Below, piece after piece: positions 7,716-15,828 of a DNA stretch of 64,000 nt. The notes under the pieces were generated by a model. The model did no database searches. It was not told the DNA's origin and worked only from the letters and a program-made list of their open reading frames with translations. The translations under genes were made by a program, and so were the position numbers. Each line of letters starts with the position of its first letter. The stretch's first letter is position 1. Origin of the DNA: Hymenobacter fodinae (GTDB lineage: Bacteria; Bacteroidota; Bacteroidia; Cytophagales; Hymenobacteraceae); contig NZ_SRLA01000001.1 in assembly GCF_004745825.1 (NCBI RefSeq), positions 1,550,001 through 1,614,000 of the forward strand, written 5' to 3'.

Positions 7716-9158
7716 CTATTTCTGATTGGGCAGGCGCTCGTACACGCGGTAGCTGTGGGGTGGCAGCAGGACCCGGGAGCCCGAGCCCAGCTTAAGAACC
7801 TGCTCACTGAACAGCTCCCGGTACACGCCTGGCCCCAGGGTGCGCATGGTCACCTCGTGGGGCTGGGCGCCGAGGTTGGCGGCCGTGACTACCCCGGTGT
7901 TGCCCTTGCGCCGCACGAAAACGTACACCTGGCGGTCGGAGCTGGCGGGCAGTCGCACGAACTCGCTGCAGGCGTCGCCGTTGCGCAGGGCTGGGTTACG
8001 CTTTTTGAGCTGGAGCAGGCGGGTGTAGAAATCCTGCAGTGGGTAGTCGCGCCACGGGATGGTGTCTTTGTCGAAGAAACGCAGACGCTTTTTCAGGGCC
8101 GCTTCCTGGCCCGAGTACACCATGGGCATGCCCGGCAGCAGGGCCGCCAGCACCGCCAGGGGCTGGGCATTGGCACCCACCCGCTCATACTCTGTGCCGT
8201 CCCAGCTATTGATATCGTGGGAGGTGGTGAAGTACATTAGGTACACCTGGGCCGGGTAGCGGCGGCGCTCATCGGCCAGGTAGGTATCGAGGGCCGCTAC
8301 AGGCTTCTTGTTGTTGGCGATGCTGTCGAGGAGGGCATGCAGGCGCAGGCTGTAAGTCATGTCGAAGGCCTTTTCCAGCAGCTTGGTGTTGGGGTCGAAT
8401 TCAGAACGCTTCAGGAACGTGGGCGGAAACAGCTCGTCCCACTCGGCCAGCATAAATACCGGCTTGATCTTGTCGAGCCGTTGGCGGGTATCGTTCCAAA
8501 AATCGGTGGGGACCAGGCCGGCCACGTCGCACCGGAAACCATCGAAACCCACTTCGCGCACCCAGTAGGTCATGCTTTCCTGCATGTAGCGGCGCAACTC
8601 GGGCTTGCGATAATCGAGGTCGATGACGTCCTGCCAGTCCGAGACGGGCGGCTGAAACTGGCCCTGCTTGTTCTTGGTAAACCAGTCGGGGTGCTCTTGG
8701 CTGAGCTTACTATCCCAGCTGGTGTGGTTGGCCACCCAATCCAAAATCACGTGCATGCCGCGCTTGTGGGCCTCATTTATGAGGTGGCGCAGGTCTTCCA
8801 GAGTGCCAAACTCGGGGTTTATGGCGCGGTAGTCCCGAATGGAGTACTGGCTGCCCAGGGTACCCTTGCGGTTCAGCTGACCAATGGGCTGCACCGGCAT
8901 CAGCCATAGGATACCCACGCCCATTTTCTGGAGCCGTGGCAAATGGGCTTCAAACGCCCGGAACGTACCCTCAGGCGTGTATTGCCGAATGTTAACCTCG
9001 TAGATGCTGGCGGAGTCGGCCCAGGCGGGGTGGCGGATGGTATAGGCCTTGGGCACGGGTACATCGCAGGGCGCCGAGGCCGGATTTCCGGATCCGGAGC
9101 AAGCCGCTAACAGGCCTAGCAGGAGGAAACTGAGCAGACGAACAGGGGTAGTTGACAT
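7716..9158 (-). CDS. GH13 alpha-amylase family lipoprotein
   Basis: A 480-residue protein from the ATG at 9158 (MSTTPVRLLSF). The frame runs back to 9284, but the first 42 codons do not look coding. The signal peptide ends with lipobox LLAAC (Cys20), so the enzyme is lipid-anchored in the envelope, as SusG-type amylases are. GH13 catalytic residues are Asp211 (GFRCDVAG), Glu239 (MLAEWDE) and Asp315 (TSHDINSWDG). The barrel is colinear with the paralogue at 5679-7067, with shared stretches such as PEGTFRAFEAHLPRL and YPLQDFYTRLLQLKKR. It probably cuts starch or maltodextrin outside the cytosol while its paralogue acts inside. No SusC/SusD pair is next to it. Confidence 0.92.
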   Translation of the reverse strand: MSTTPVRLLSFLLLGLLAACSGSGNPASAPCDVPVPKAYTIRHPAWADSASIYEVNIRQYTPEGTFRAFEAHLPRLQKMGVGILWLMPVQPIGQLNRKGTLGSQYSIRDYRAINPEFGTLEDLRHLINEAHKRGMHVILDWVANHTSWDSKLSQEHPDWFTKNKQGQFQPPVSDWQDVIDLDYRKPELRRYMQESMTYWVREVGFDGFRCDVAGLVPTDFWNDTRQRLDKIKPVFMLAEWDELFPPTFLKRSEFDPNTKLLEKAFDMTYSLRLHALLDSIANNKKPVAALDTYLADERRRYPAQVYLMYFTTSHDINSWDGTEYERVGANAQPLAVLAALLPGMPMVYSGQEAALKKRLRFFDKDTIPWRDYPLQDFYTRLLQLKKRNPALRNGDACSEFVRLPASSDRQVYVFVRRKGNTGVVTAANLGAQPHEVTMRTLGPGVYRELFSEQVLKLGSGSRVLLPPHSYRVYERLPNQK

Positions 9159-9295
9159 AGCCGCAACATACCAGTTTTCTGACGGAGCTGGCCAGAGCCT
9201 ATACAATGCAAAACCATCCCACCACAAGACTACCGTAGCTATTGGGCCGGGGCAGCCCCGCGGTGGGCTGGTTTCAAAAAGCAATATGAAGTGGC

Positions 9296-9709
9296 CTAGG
9301 AGGCGGTAGTGGCCCGGCCGGTGCCATTGGCTCGATCAGGCTGATAACGCACGCCCCCGAACAGGTACAGCATAAGGGTGCGGGAGTAGCGTAGGCTGAG
9401 CGGGGTGAGAATTACGGCAAAGAAGGCTACGGCCGTCACGTACACCCAGGTATCGGGGTCGTTGAGGAGGAAATACACCAGAAAGCCCACTACCAGCATG
9501 ATGCCCGTGGAAAAGGCGAAGGTGATGTACATAGCCCCCCAATAGAAGCCGGGCTCGGGCTCATAGCGCTGCCCGCACACGGGGCAGGCCTCGGGCATAT
9601 CAGCGAATCGGCTCAGATTGAAGGCACTGGTTGAAAACAAAGGTCCTTGATGACAGCGGGGACATTTCTGCTCCAGCATTGCGAGGAACGTAGAATCGGT
9701 CTTTTGCAT
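9296..9709 (-). CDS. DUF983 membrane protein
   Basis: A 137-residue protein starting MQKTDSTFLAML. It carries an N-terminal zinc-finger-like region with two CPxC pairs (CPRCHQG and CPVCGQRY), then the family signature FYWGAMYITFAFSTG and two transmembrane helices (about 57-80 and 85-104). This matches the DUF983 family, which in alphaproteobacteria is often near cytochrome oxidase genes but has no proven function. The neighbours here give no respiratory context. The start is well defined, with an A/T-rich leader and a candidate TAnnTTTG promoter word 29 bp upstream. Confidence 0.85.
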   Translation of the reverse strand: MQKTDSTFLAMLEQKCPRCHQGPLFSTSAFNLSRFADMPEACPVCGQRYEPEPGFYWGAMYITFAFSTGIMLVVGFLVYFLLNDPDTWVYVTAVAFFAVILTPLSLRYSRTLMLYLFGGVRYQPDRANGTGRATTAS

Positions 9710-9737
9710 AGCGGTAAGCGCATCAGAAGCGTTGATA

Positions 9738-9745
9738 CAAAACTA
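9738..9745 (-). promoter_or_regulatory. Candidate -7 promoter element (TAGTTTTG) for the DUF983 gene
   Basis: The minus strand reads TAGTTTTG, matching the Bacteroidota -7 consensus TAnnTTTG, 29 bp upstream of the DUF983 start. A clear -33 TTTG at the usual 19-21 bp spacing is not seen, so confidence is limited. Confidence 0.35.
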
Positions 9746-9770
9746 CTACGGCCAAACTGGGTAGGGTAGC

Positions 9771-9778
9771 TACGTTTG
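9771..9778 (+). promoter_or_regulatory. Candidate -7 promoter element (TACGTTTG) for the small membrane gene
   Basis: The + strand reads TACGTTTG, an exact match to TAnnTTTG, in an A/T-richer gap between divergent genes. It would give a leader of about 110 nt to the ATG at 9898. No convincing -33 box is seen. Confidence 0.35.
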
Positions 9779-9897
9779 CGGGATTGTTTGGTACAAATCA
9801 ATGCTTATGGTTTAGCTAGCTAATAGCTTGTAGCAGTAAGAGCGGTGCTGTAGCCTGCTTGCTTTTTCAGACACAAAGAGCACCTTACTATGGACCT

Positions 9898-10194
9898 ATG
9901 AATTGGCGTGCCTTTTATCAGGAGTACTCGATTCCGCTCAAGATTAATGGTTGTCTTATTGCTTGTTTTGGGGTGGCAGCAAGCTTGGCAGTGCTCACAA
10001 GCAAAAGTCAAACCGTCAGCCCCGGTTTTCTCACTGCCTTTATTATTACGGGGCTAGTACCGTACCTGAGTGTGGTCGTTAACCTTTGTATGGGGGCGAT
10101 TATGCTTGCCAAAAGCCGGCATAAATTAGCAAGAGCCTATTTCGCCTTTTTTGGTAGCTACTTACTGTTCTTCTTGGTGCTCAGGGCCGTATGA
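9898..10194 (+). CDS. Small hypothetical membrane protein
   Basis: A 98-residue protein from the ATG at 9898 (MNWRAFYQEYSIPL); an upstream ATG at 9859 is possible but adds an unremarkable leader. Three hydrophobic segments are visible (about 16-35, 46-68 and 80-96), with a charged KSRHKLAR loop before the last, so it is probably an inner-membrane protein. I do not recognise the family. Its codon use is more A/T-rich than its neighbours (TTA, ATT and GCA are frequent), which may mean recent acquisition or low expression. It converges on the AraC regulator, with one base between the stop codons. Confidence 0.6.
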   Translation: MNWRAFYQEYSIPLKINGCLIACFGVAASLAVLTSKSQTVSPGFLTAFIITGLVPYLSVVVNLCMGAIMLAKSRHKLARAYFAFFGSYLLFFLVLRAV

Positions 10195-10195
10195 G

Positions 10196-11062
10196 TCACC
10201 CGCCCTTCACCTCCCCAGGTGTCTGGCCGGTGTGCTTGCGGAAGTAGCGCCCAAAATAGGAGGCATCCTCAAAGCCCAGCGCATCGGCTACCTGGCCTAC
10301 GGTGGCATCGGTGTGGCGCAGCAGGCGGTGGGCTTCTACTAGCACCCGTTCCTGAACAAGTGTACTGGCGGTTTTGCCCAGCTGGCGCCGACAGAGGGCA
10401 TTGAGGTGGTTGGGCGACACGTGGAGCAAATCGGCGTAGTGCTGCACGCTGCGCTGGATGCGGAAGTGTTCGTTGAGCAGCAGCCCGAACTCGCGCAGGA
10501 GTTGCTGAGCGTGGCGGGGTTCGTCGGGGGCGGGGAATAGCGGGGTGTTATAGTGCCTAGCTGCCAGCTCTAGGCAAATGTGCAGATAGGAGCGTACTAC
10601 CTCGTCCTGCTGCGGGGCAGGGGTAGTGTCCTCAGCCCACATGCGCTCAATCAGGGGCCGGATGGCCTCATCCGATAGGCCTAGATGTAGGACAGGCGGG
10701 TAAGCGGAGTTGAAAAATGGGTATTCATAGAGGCGGGGGCCGGGGTAGCGGAACAGGTAGAAGTCGGCCTCAAAAAACACCACGTAGCCCTGGGCATCAT
10801 CGGAGAGCTGCCAATGATGCACCTGTCCCGGCGTCATGAAGAACAGGCTGCCCGGCTGCAGCTCATAGGTTACCAGGTCAATGGTGTGGGTACCGTGGCC
10901 CTGCGTGACGTAGAGCAGCAGGTAGAAGTTGTGGGCGTGGGGCTGGCTGATACCGGGGAAGTTGGCCACGTGCCGCTCCAGCCGCTCCAAGTACCAGGGC
11001 CGGTGCGGCCGGTTCTGCGGAAACGACTCTAGGGTAAAGACCGGTAAGCCAGGTGGTTTCAT
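10196..11062 (-). CDS. AraC family transcriptional regulator
   Basis: A 288-residue regulator. The N-terminal half is a cupin-like sensor (HAHNFYLLLYVTQGHGTHTID, then ELQPGSLFFMTPGQVHHW) of the AraC_binding type. The C-terminal 100 residues hold two helix-turn-helix units: QHYADLLHVSPNHLNALCRRQLG and VGQVADALGFEDASYFGRYFRKHTGQTP, the latter matching the AraC signature. It probably senses a small effector in the cytosol and activates transcription. No obvious target is adjacent; the upstream gap holds a degenerate intergenic repeat rather than a metabolic operon. Confidence 0.93.
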   Translation of the reverse strand: MKPPGLPVFTLESFPQNRPHRPWYLERLERHVANFPGISQPHAHNFYLLLYVTQGHGTHTIDLVTYELQPGSLFFMTPGQVHHWQLSDDAQGYVVFFEADFYLFRYPGPRLYEYPFFNSAYPPVLHLGLSDEAIRPLIERMWAEDTTPAPQQDEVVRSYLHICLELAARHYNTPLFPAPDEPRHAQQLLREFGLLLNEHFRIQRSVQHYADLLHVSPNHLNALCRRQLGKTASTLVQERVLVEAHRLLRHTDATVGQVADALGFEDASYFGRYFRKHTGQTPGEVKGG

Positions 11063-11123
11063 ATTTCGAGTGACGAGGTGACGGGAGTGACGGGGTGATG
11101 AGGGTAGGAGGTGTTAAAAAAGA

Positions 11124-11225
11124 GCGTCATCCTGAGCTAGCAAAGGATCTAATCACGTCATCATAAGGTGCTAGGCCAGTCGTTTCGTTTAGACTTGATA
11201 TGATTCTTCCTGCGTTAGGATGATG
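11124..11225. repeat. Intergenic inverted repeat (GTCATCCTGAG family)
   Basis: An imperfect inverted repeat with arms at 11124-11150 and 11202-11225. The left arm begins GCGTCATCCTGAGC and the right arm ends GTTAGGATGATG. The loop contains CTAGGCCAGT at 11171-11180, as in the related elements at 22.4, 26.0 and 27.4 kb. It lies upstream of the AraC regulator and 34 bp past the 3' end of the next minus-strand gene. Confidence 0.6.
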
Positions 11226-11258
11226 TGCTTAAGAAATAGCTACAGATTAGATAGTGCA

Positions 11259-11720
11259 TCAAGGCTCATCAAACTTACGCAGGCGCTTTTTGCTGAGCTC
11301 GTAGCTTATAATGGCGGGCACGTAGAACGACACGTCGGCCAGCAGCTTGGCCAGCAGGATGCCCGCGCCGAAGTGGCCTAGCCAGCGGGGCAGGTAGTAC
11401 ATCAGCACCGGCCGAATCAGGAAGCTGTCGGCCACCTCGGCCAGGCCAAACTCTACCACCAGGGCCCGCACGTTCTGCCCGAAAGTGCCCCACGTGTAGG
11501 GCAGTCCGCGGGCATGGCGGAGGCGGTAGGCCAAGCGCATATCCTGCAGCAGCAGGTACCCGAAATAGGCCACGTTGCCTGCCCAGGTGCCCGCCAGCGC
11601 CGCGCTAAGTGGGCTGTGGGTGCTGCGTAGTACCAGCGTGGCGCCCGCCAGTGTAGCCACCACCGACAGCACTTCGGCGGGCAGGTAGCGCCGCAGCCAT
11701 TCCCGAATTTTCTGCTTCAT
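11259..11720 (-). CDS. Conserved membrane protein of unknown function
   Basis: A 153-residue protein with a basic amphipathic N-terminus (MKQKIREWLRRYLPAEV) and about three to four membrane segments (17-33, 40-58, 95-112 and 118-142), ending in a basic tail (SKKRLRKFDEP). The topology resembles small GtrA-like membrane proteins, but I cannot assign a family with confidence. It is divergent from the membrane-linked AraC regulator at 11841 across a 120-bp gap, so it could be a target of that regulator. Confidence 0.7.
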   Translation of the reverse strand: MKQKIREWLRRYLPAEVLSVVATLAGATLVLRSTHSPLSAALAGTWAGNVAYFGYLLLQDMRLAYRLRHARGLPYTWGTFGQNVRALVVEFGLAEVADSFLIRPVLMYYLPRWLGHFGAGILLAKLLADVSFYVPAIISYELSKKRLRKFDEP

Positions 11721-11840
11721 GCGGGCTCCGTGCTAGGCCAGGGAAGAAACCAGTATTTTGCTGGTCGCAGGGGTAAAGATATCAACTGCCCTCCGGTGGG
11801 CCGCCGGAGCCTTTGCCGCCTCAACTTCCATCCCGCCACT

Positions 11841-13046
11841 ATGCAGCTGCCGCTTACGCCTCTGGTTGTTGTTCTGTTTGCCGTAATAGCGCAGGCGCTG
11901 TTTGCGGCTGGGCTGCTCTGGTTTGCGCGGCAGAACCGGCTACCCAGCCGCTTTCTGGCCCTGCTCATGCTCAGCATTGCGCTGTGGCTGCTCGATGGCT
12001 TTTTTCGGGTGGCTAACATTTATGGGCAAAACCCCAACTGGTATTTCGCGCCCATTTATTACTCCCTGGCGTTTGGGCCGCTGCTGTACTTCTACGTCAG
12101 GAGCCTCGTAAATCATGAGTTTCGGCTGCAGCCGCGGCACTTCTGGCACTTTGTACCGGTGCTGGCGCAGGCGTTACTGTATGGGTGGCTGAGGCTGCAG
12201 ACCTACGAAACCCGCAACTGGTTTTGGCAGCACGTGCACCGGCCCTACACGTACCGCTTGGAGTTTCTGGGCACCTGGCTGTCGTTGGTGGTGTACCTGG
12301 GCCTGAGTTTGCGCCTGCTAGGCCAGTACCGCCGCTGGCTGCTCGACAACTTCTCCGAAACCTCGCAGTTGCGCCTGCAGTGGCTGCGCACGTTACTAGT
12401 GCTGGTGGGCGTGGTGAGCGTACAATGGCTGCTGGAACTGGTGCTACGCGAGTTCTTTGACCTCTACTACACCTACGATTACTCCACGGAACTTCTGGGA
12501 ATAGTGGTGTTTCTGATTGGGGTAGTAGGGCTGCGGCAGGCTGATATGCAGGCAGTGAATTTCCAGCCCGAAATGGCCTTGGAAGAACCTGCGCAAAGCA
12601 CACAGCCAGCCTACGTAGCAACACCAACTCCGGTATTGCCTGAAGCTAGGCCAGTCGAGAACCAATTGGTAGAAGCCCCCAGCACAACCGAAGCCGCCCC
12701 GAAGGCTGCCGTGGATGAGGCTGCTATGGCGCGCATCAGGTGGGCGCTGGAAGAAGAAAAGCTTTACCTCAACCCCACACTCACGCTGGCTGAACTCTCC
12801 GCGCATACTGGCCTAGCGCCCCGCCTGATTTCCTTCACCGTCAACCAGGGTTTCGGTCAGTCTTTCAACGACCTGGTAAACGGTTACCGGGTTGAAGAAG
12901 TGAAGCGTCGCCTGCGCACCCCTGATGCGCACCGGCTCACGCTGCTGGGCATTGCCCTGGATAGCGGCTTCAATTCCAAAACCACCTTCAACCGCATCTT
13001 CAAGCAGTTCACCGGCTATGCCCCACGTGATTATCCGGTGGGTTAA
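11841..13046 (+). CDS. AraC-type regulator with N-terminal membrane domain
   Basis: A 401-residue protein starting at the ATG at 11841 (MQLPLTPLVVVLFAV); the frame is open from 11730 but that part is not family-like. The first 240 residues hold about seven transmembrane helices, with WYFAPIYYSLAFGPLLYFYVRSL typical of this Bacteroidota architecture. A low-complexity linker follows (about 245-295), then an AraC DNA-binding domain with two helix-turn-helix units (LAELSAHTGLAPRLISFTVN and GIALDSGFNSKTTFNRIFKQ). It is predicted to be a membrane-bound one-component regulator sensing an envelope or lipid signal. The signal and targets are unknown. A 23-bp perfect hairpin terminates it. Confidence 0.9.
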   Translation: MQLPLTPLVVVLFAVIAQALFAAGLLWFARQNRLPSRFLALLMLSIALWLLDGFFRVANIYGQNPNWYFAPIYYSLAFGPLLYFYVRSLVNHEFRLQPRHFWHFVPVLAQALLYGWLRLQTYETRNWFWQHVHRPYTYRLEFLGTWLSLVVYLGLSLRLLGQYRRWLLDNFSETSQLRLQWLRTLLVLVGVVSVQWLLELVLREFFDLYYTYDYSTELLGIVVFLIGVVGLRQADMQAVNFQPEMALEEPAQSTQPAYVATPTPVLPEARPVENQLVEAPSTTEAAPKAAVDEAAMARIRWALEEEKLYLNPTLTLAELSAHTGLAPRLISFTVNQGFGQSFNDLVNGYRVEEVKRRLRTPDAHRLTLLGIALDSGFNSKTTFNRIFKQFTGYAPRDYPVG

Positions 13047-13061
13047 GCTTGTTCTGGTAGC

Positions 13062-13116
13062 GCGCCTCACCCCCTAACCCCCTCGCCCTCGGAGAGGGGG
13101 TTAGGGGGTGAGGCGC
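13062..13116. terminator. Bidirectional terminator between convergent genes
   Basis: Arms 13062-13084 and 13094-13116 form a perfect 23-bp stem around a 9-nt loop, in the 92-bp gap between the convergent AraC regulator and DUF3570 genes. The stem is G/C-rich (CACCCCCTAACCCCC type) and resembles the C-rich arms of the intergenic elements at 22.3 and 35.4 kb. No long U-run follows on either strand. Confidence 0.7.
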
Positions 13117-13138
13117 CAAGGTTGGAACTAGACCGCCG

Positions 13139-14422
13139 CTACGGCATAGTAAACGACAAATCGGCGCTGATGAGGTTAGCGGTTAGGCCGGTGGTTTGAC
13201 GGTAGTAGGCGTAGCGCAGATCGAGGGCCTTAAACTTGGCCACGCGCCCTCCGAGGGGTGTTTTGAAGCGGCCAATGCCGTACACCGGCGAGTAGCGCAG
13301 TCCTAGGCCTAGCTTATTGGCAGAGAAGCCCGCCAAGTCGTAGTCGGAGGTGTAGTACTCATCGAACACGGAGTGCTGTAGATAGGGCGCGAAATACTTG
13401 GCGGCCGTTTGGGTGTGGAAGCGGTAGAAAGGGTACAGCACAAAGAAGGGCGTCACCTTTACCGGCGTTTCCAGCTCCAGGGTATGGGCCGAGATGCCGA
13501 AGTTATCGTTGTAGAAGCGGTAGTAGCTGCGCAGTTGCACTAGGTCGGTGGCGTAGTAGTTCAGGCGCAGGCCCACCGGGTATTTGTAGCGCTGCCGGGG
13601 CAAGCGCTCCGTTTTGGCAGTGCCTAGGGCCTCGCCCGTCTCCCGGAAATACACCCTGTGAAATGGCGTGCTCAGCAGCCCCCGCTGGGCCACCAGCTCC
13701 GTGCTCAGGGCCAGCTGCAGGCGCTGGGTAAGCACCTGGGAGTACACCACGTTCAGGTTGAAGCTTTGGCGGGTATCGAAGCCCGAGCCGTGTTCCTGCC
13801 CCCCGCCAGCGTGCAGCTCAGCAGGTAAAATCAGGGTGGCGCGGTCGAAGAAGGCCTGGCCGGCCACGCTCAACTCCCGGTTGCCATCCAGGGAGGCATG
13901 CGCCCAGGAGCCCGTCAGGTTGAAGGACAGATAGTCGTACTCCTTAGAGAAGCCTCCGCCCACCCCCACAATAGTGCGTTTGTCGGCCAGTTGGCGCGAG
14001 TAGCCCAAGTCTACGTGATAGCGCGCATCGTGCGAGGAAGGCGACGAAAGCACTTGGTCAATGCGGTCAGTAGATGCCGAGGCGTAGTAATCGACGCCCA
14101 CGTTGGCCGACACACGCGTAACCGAGTCGAGGGGCACGTTCAGGATGATGGTGGGCGTGAGGTCGGTGAGGTACTGGGTGCCGCGGCCGCCCTGCACGGC
14201 GCCATGGTCGCCATCCTGCTGGTAGTAGCTGGAAAGAATGTTGACTTCGGTTTCGCCGTGGCTGCTGGGGTCGGGCGGACTCGGAGCCGTGGTATTAGGA
14301 GCGCCGTAGCCATCGACGCGGTTGGGCACGGGAGTGGCCTGCGCCCAAGCCAGCGCGGGCAGCAACGCCAGCAGGGCTGCGGCCGCAGAGCGCTGCGAGA
14401 AGAGGTAGAAACCAGAAAGCAT
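13139..14422 (-). CDS. DUF3570 outer-membrane beta-barrel protein
   Basis: A 427-residue protein with a signal peptide cleaved near LAWAQA. The remainder is rich in alternating aromatic and hydrophobic strands separated by polar turns, and ends in a short beta strand (LISADLSFTMP). This is the pattern of an outer-membrane barrel and agrees with the DUF3570 family (e.g. VNILSSYYQQDGDHGAVQGGRGTQYLTDLTP near the N-terminus and RLNYYATDLVQLRSYYRFYNDN in the middle). Its function is unknown. It is the last gene of the thioredoxin-ApbE-DUF4266-DUF3570 unit, 74 bp after DUF4266. In other Bacteroidota and proteobacteria DUF3570 is repeatedly found with DUF4266 and ApbE. Confidence 0.88.
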   Translation of the reverse strand: MLSGFYLFSQRSAAAALLALLPALAWAQATPVPNRVDGYGAPNTTAPSPPDPSSHGETEVNILSSYYQQDGDHGAVQGGRGTQYLTDLTPTIILNVPLDSVTRVSANVGVDYYASASTDRIDQVLSSPSSHDARYHVDLGYSRQLADKRTIVGVGGGFSKEYDYLSFNLTGSWAHASLDGNRELSVAGQAFFDRATLILPAELHAGGGQEHGSGFDTRQSFNLNVVYSQVLTQRLQLALSTELVAQRGLLSTPFHRVYFRETGEALGTAKTERLPRQRYKYPVGLRLNYYATDLVQLRSYYRFYNDNFGISAHTLELETPVKVTPFFVLYPFYRFHTQTAAKYFAPYLQHSVFDEYYTSDYDLAGFSANKLGLGLRYSPVYGIGRFKTPLGGRVAKFKALDLRYAYYRQTTGLTANLISADLSFTMP

Positions 14423-14496
14423 AAGGAGGGGAGGCTGTGGGAGACGGACGGGGAGAAGGTCGAGTGGCCTAGCGAAGCAGAAAAAGCGGAACGTGG

Positions 14497-14742
14497 CTAA
14501 TTACAGCCGCAGCCCCCGCCTATTTTGCCACCGTTAGCGCCGCCGACTCCTTCGCGGTAGCTCTCGAAGTTGGTTTCATACACCTCAATACGCTTGTTGG
14601 CCAGCTTCATATCCTCATCGTTGAGGTACATTTTCTGGTAGGCCGCCACCGACACGCAGCTGCTGAGGCCACTACTACCTAACAGCACCAACAGGCCTAG
14701 TACTGCCCGCGCACGCGGCAATGAAATTGTAGAGTAACTCAT
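14497..14742 (-). CDS. DUF4266 small lipoprotein with C-terminal CxC
   Basis: An 81-residue protein. The signal peptide ends at lipobox LSSC (Cys29). The mature part has the DUF4266 motif AYQKMYLNDEDM, a short helix, then a glycine-rich tail GGANGGKIGGGCGCN with Cys78 and Cys80 at the very end. The start ATG overlaps the ApbE stop by four bases (ATGA), which shows translational coupling. The mature chain is only about 52 residues, so it may be a small lipid-anchored redox or scaffold protein. The C-x-C-N tail next to a thioredoxin gene suggests thiol or metal chemistry, but this is inference. Confidence 0.88.
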   Translation of the reverse strand: MSYSTISLPRARAVLGLLVLLGSSGLSSCVSVAAYQKMYLNDEDMKLANKRIEVYETNFESYREGVGGANGGKIGGGCGCN

Positions 14743-15824
14743 GGCGTAGGGGCCGCAGCGGCCTGCGGTGTTTGAGTGGAGTAATAATTAATGGCCATAC
14801 CTCGGGAAGTGAGCGTGCGGCCTTCGTTGGTAATCAGGGTGCAGTCAACGCCCTTTAGTTTGTTGATGAACGCCAAACCTTCCTCCGGCCCTTTCACGAA
14901 CACCACTTCATCCAGGCCGTCGGCCAACTCCACATCGGGGCAGATGATGGTGACAGAGCGTAGGCCCGTGGCCGGATAGCCGGTGTGCGGGTCGATGATG
15001 TGGCCGTAGTATTTGCCCTGCACCGTGAAGTACTGCTCGTAGTTGCCAGCAGTCACCACGGCCACGTCGGTTACGCTCAGCCACGAGGAAACCGACTGCG
15101 GAAAAGCCGGGTCGCCGATGGCAATGCGCCACAGGGAACCATCACCCTGCCACCCCCAGCACGATACGTCGCCCGAGCCGTTGATGAGGCCGCCCTGAAT
15201 GCCCATCTGCCGCATCAGGGCCTGGGCCTTGCGTACGCCGTAGCCCTGCAGAATGCCCGCCAGGTTCATGCGCATGCCCTTTTCCTGCAGCATCACGGAG
15301 TGGGTGGCGGGGTCGAGGAGTACCTTCTTATAGTCGATGCGGGCCACGGAGGCCTTTACTACTTCCGGGGCCGGAAGGCTGGCGTGCTCTTTCCGGTCGA
15401 ACCGGTAGATTTTCTCGCCGCCGGCAAACGTGATATCGAAGGCGCCGTTGCTCAGGGCCGAAAGCTTCAGCGTCCGCTGAATCAGGTCGTACACTTCCTG
15501 CTCAACCACCACCGGCTTGATGCCCGCTTGGCGGTTTACCTGAGTGATTTGCGAAGTAGAATCCCAGTAAGAAAAGAGCCGGTCGATGCGCTGCGTTTCC
15601 CGGATACCGGCCCGAATGGCGCGCCAAGCCAGCGAATCATCGGCCGAGACGGCCGTGAATGTGAAGTGGGAGCCCATCACATGGGCATTGCGAGTGAAGT
15701 TCCGGGCCTTCGGGCTGGCCGGAGCCTGCGCAACAGCGGCCCCGGCGGCAAGTAGCAGCCAGCCCAGTAACAGCACCCAGAACAACGGGCCACGAAGCGT
15801 AGCGGGAGAAAAACCGATACGCAT
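14739..15824 (-). CDS. apbE: FAD:protein FMN transferase (ApbE)
   Basis: A 361-residue protein from the ATG at 15824 (MRIGFSPATL). The frame stays open to 16205, but that part overlaps the thioredoxin gene and is its shadow. A signal peptide or anchor spans about 12-33. ApbE motifs: HVMGSHFTF (48-56), SNGAFDITF (125-133), INGSGDVSCWG (214-224), TAGNYEQYF (258-266), HIIDPHTGYP (275-284) and DGLDEVVFV, which together bind FAD and Mg2+. It transfers FMN from FAD to a Ser/Thr of exported proteins. No neighbour shows an obvious S/T-G-A-T flavinylation site, so its target is unknown. It starts 4 bp after the thioredoxin stop and overlaps DUF4266 by 4 bp. Confidence 0.92.
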   Translation of the reverse strand: MRIGFSPATLRGPLFWVLLLGWLLLAAGAAVAQAPASPKARNFTRNAHVMGSHFTFTAVSADDSLAWRAIRAGIRETQRIDRLFSYWDSTSQITQVNRQAGIKPVVVEQEVYDLIQRTLKLSALSNGAFDITFAGGEKIYRFDRKEHASLPAPEVVKASVARIDYKKVLLDPATHSVMLQEKGMRMNLAGILQGYGVRKAQALMRQMGIQGGLINGSGDVSCWGWQGDGSLWRIAIGDPAFPQSVSSWLSVTDVAVVTAGNYEQYFTVQGKYYGHIIDPHTGYPATGLRSVTIICPDVELADGLDEVVFVKGPEEGLAFINKLKGVDCTLITNEGRTLTSRGMAINYYSTQTPQAAAAPTP

Positions 15825-15828
15825 ACCC

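Noticed and set aside
7613..7720. Inverted repeat between the DinB-like gene and the lipoprotein amylase
   Set aside because: The GAAGTG/CACTTC arms pair only with several mismatches and a long loop; it may be a decayed repeat but I cannot support it.
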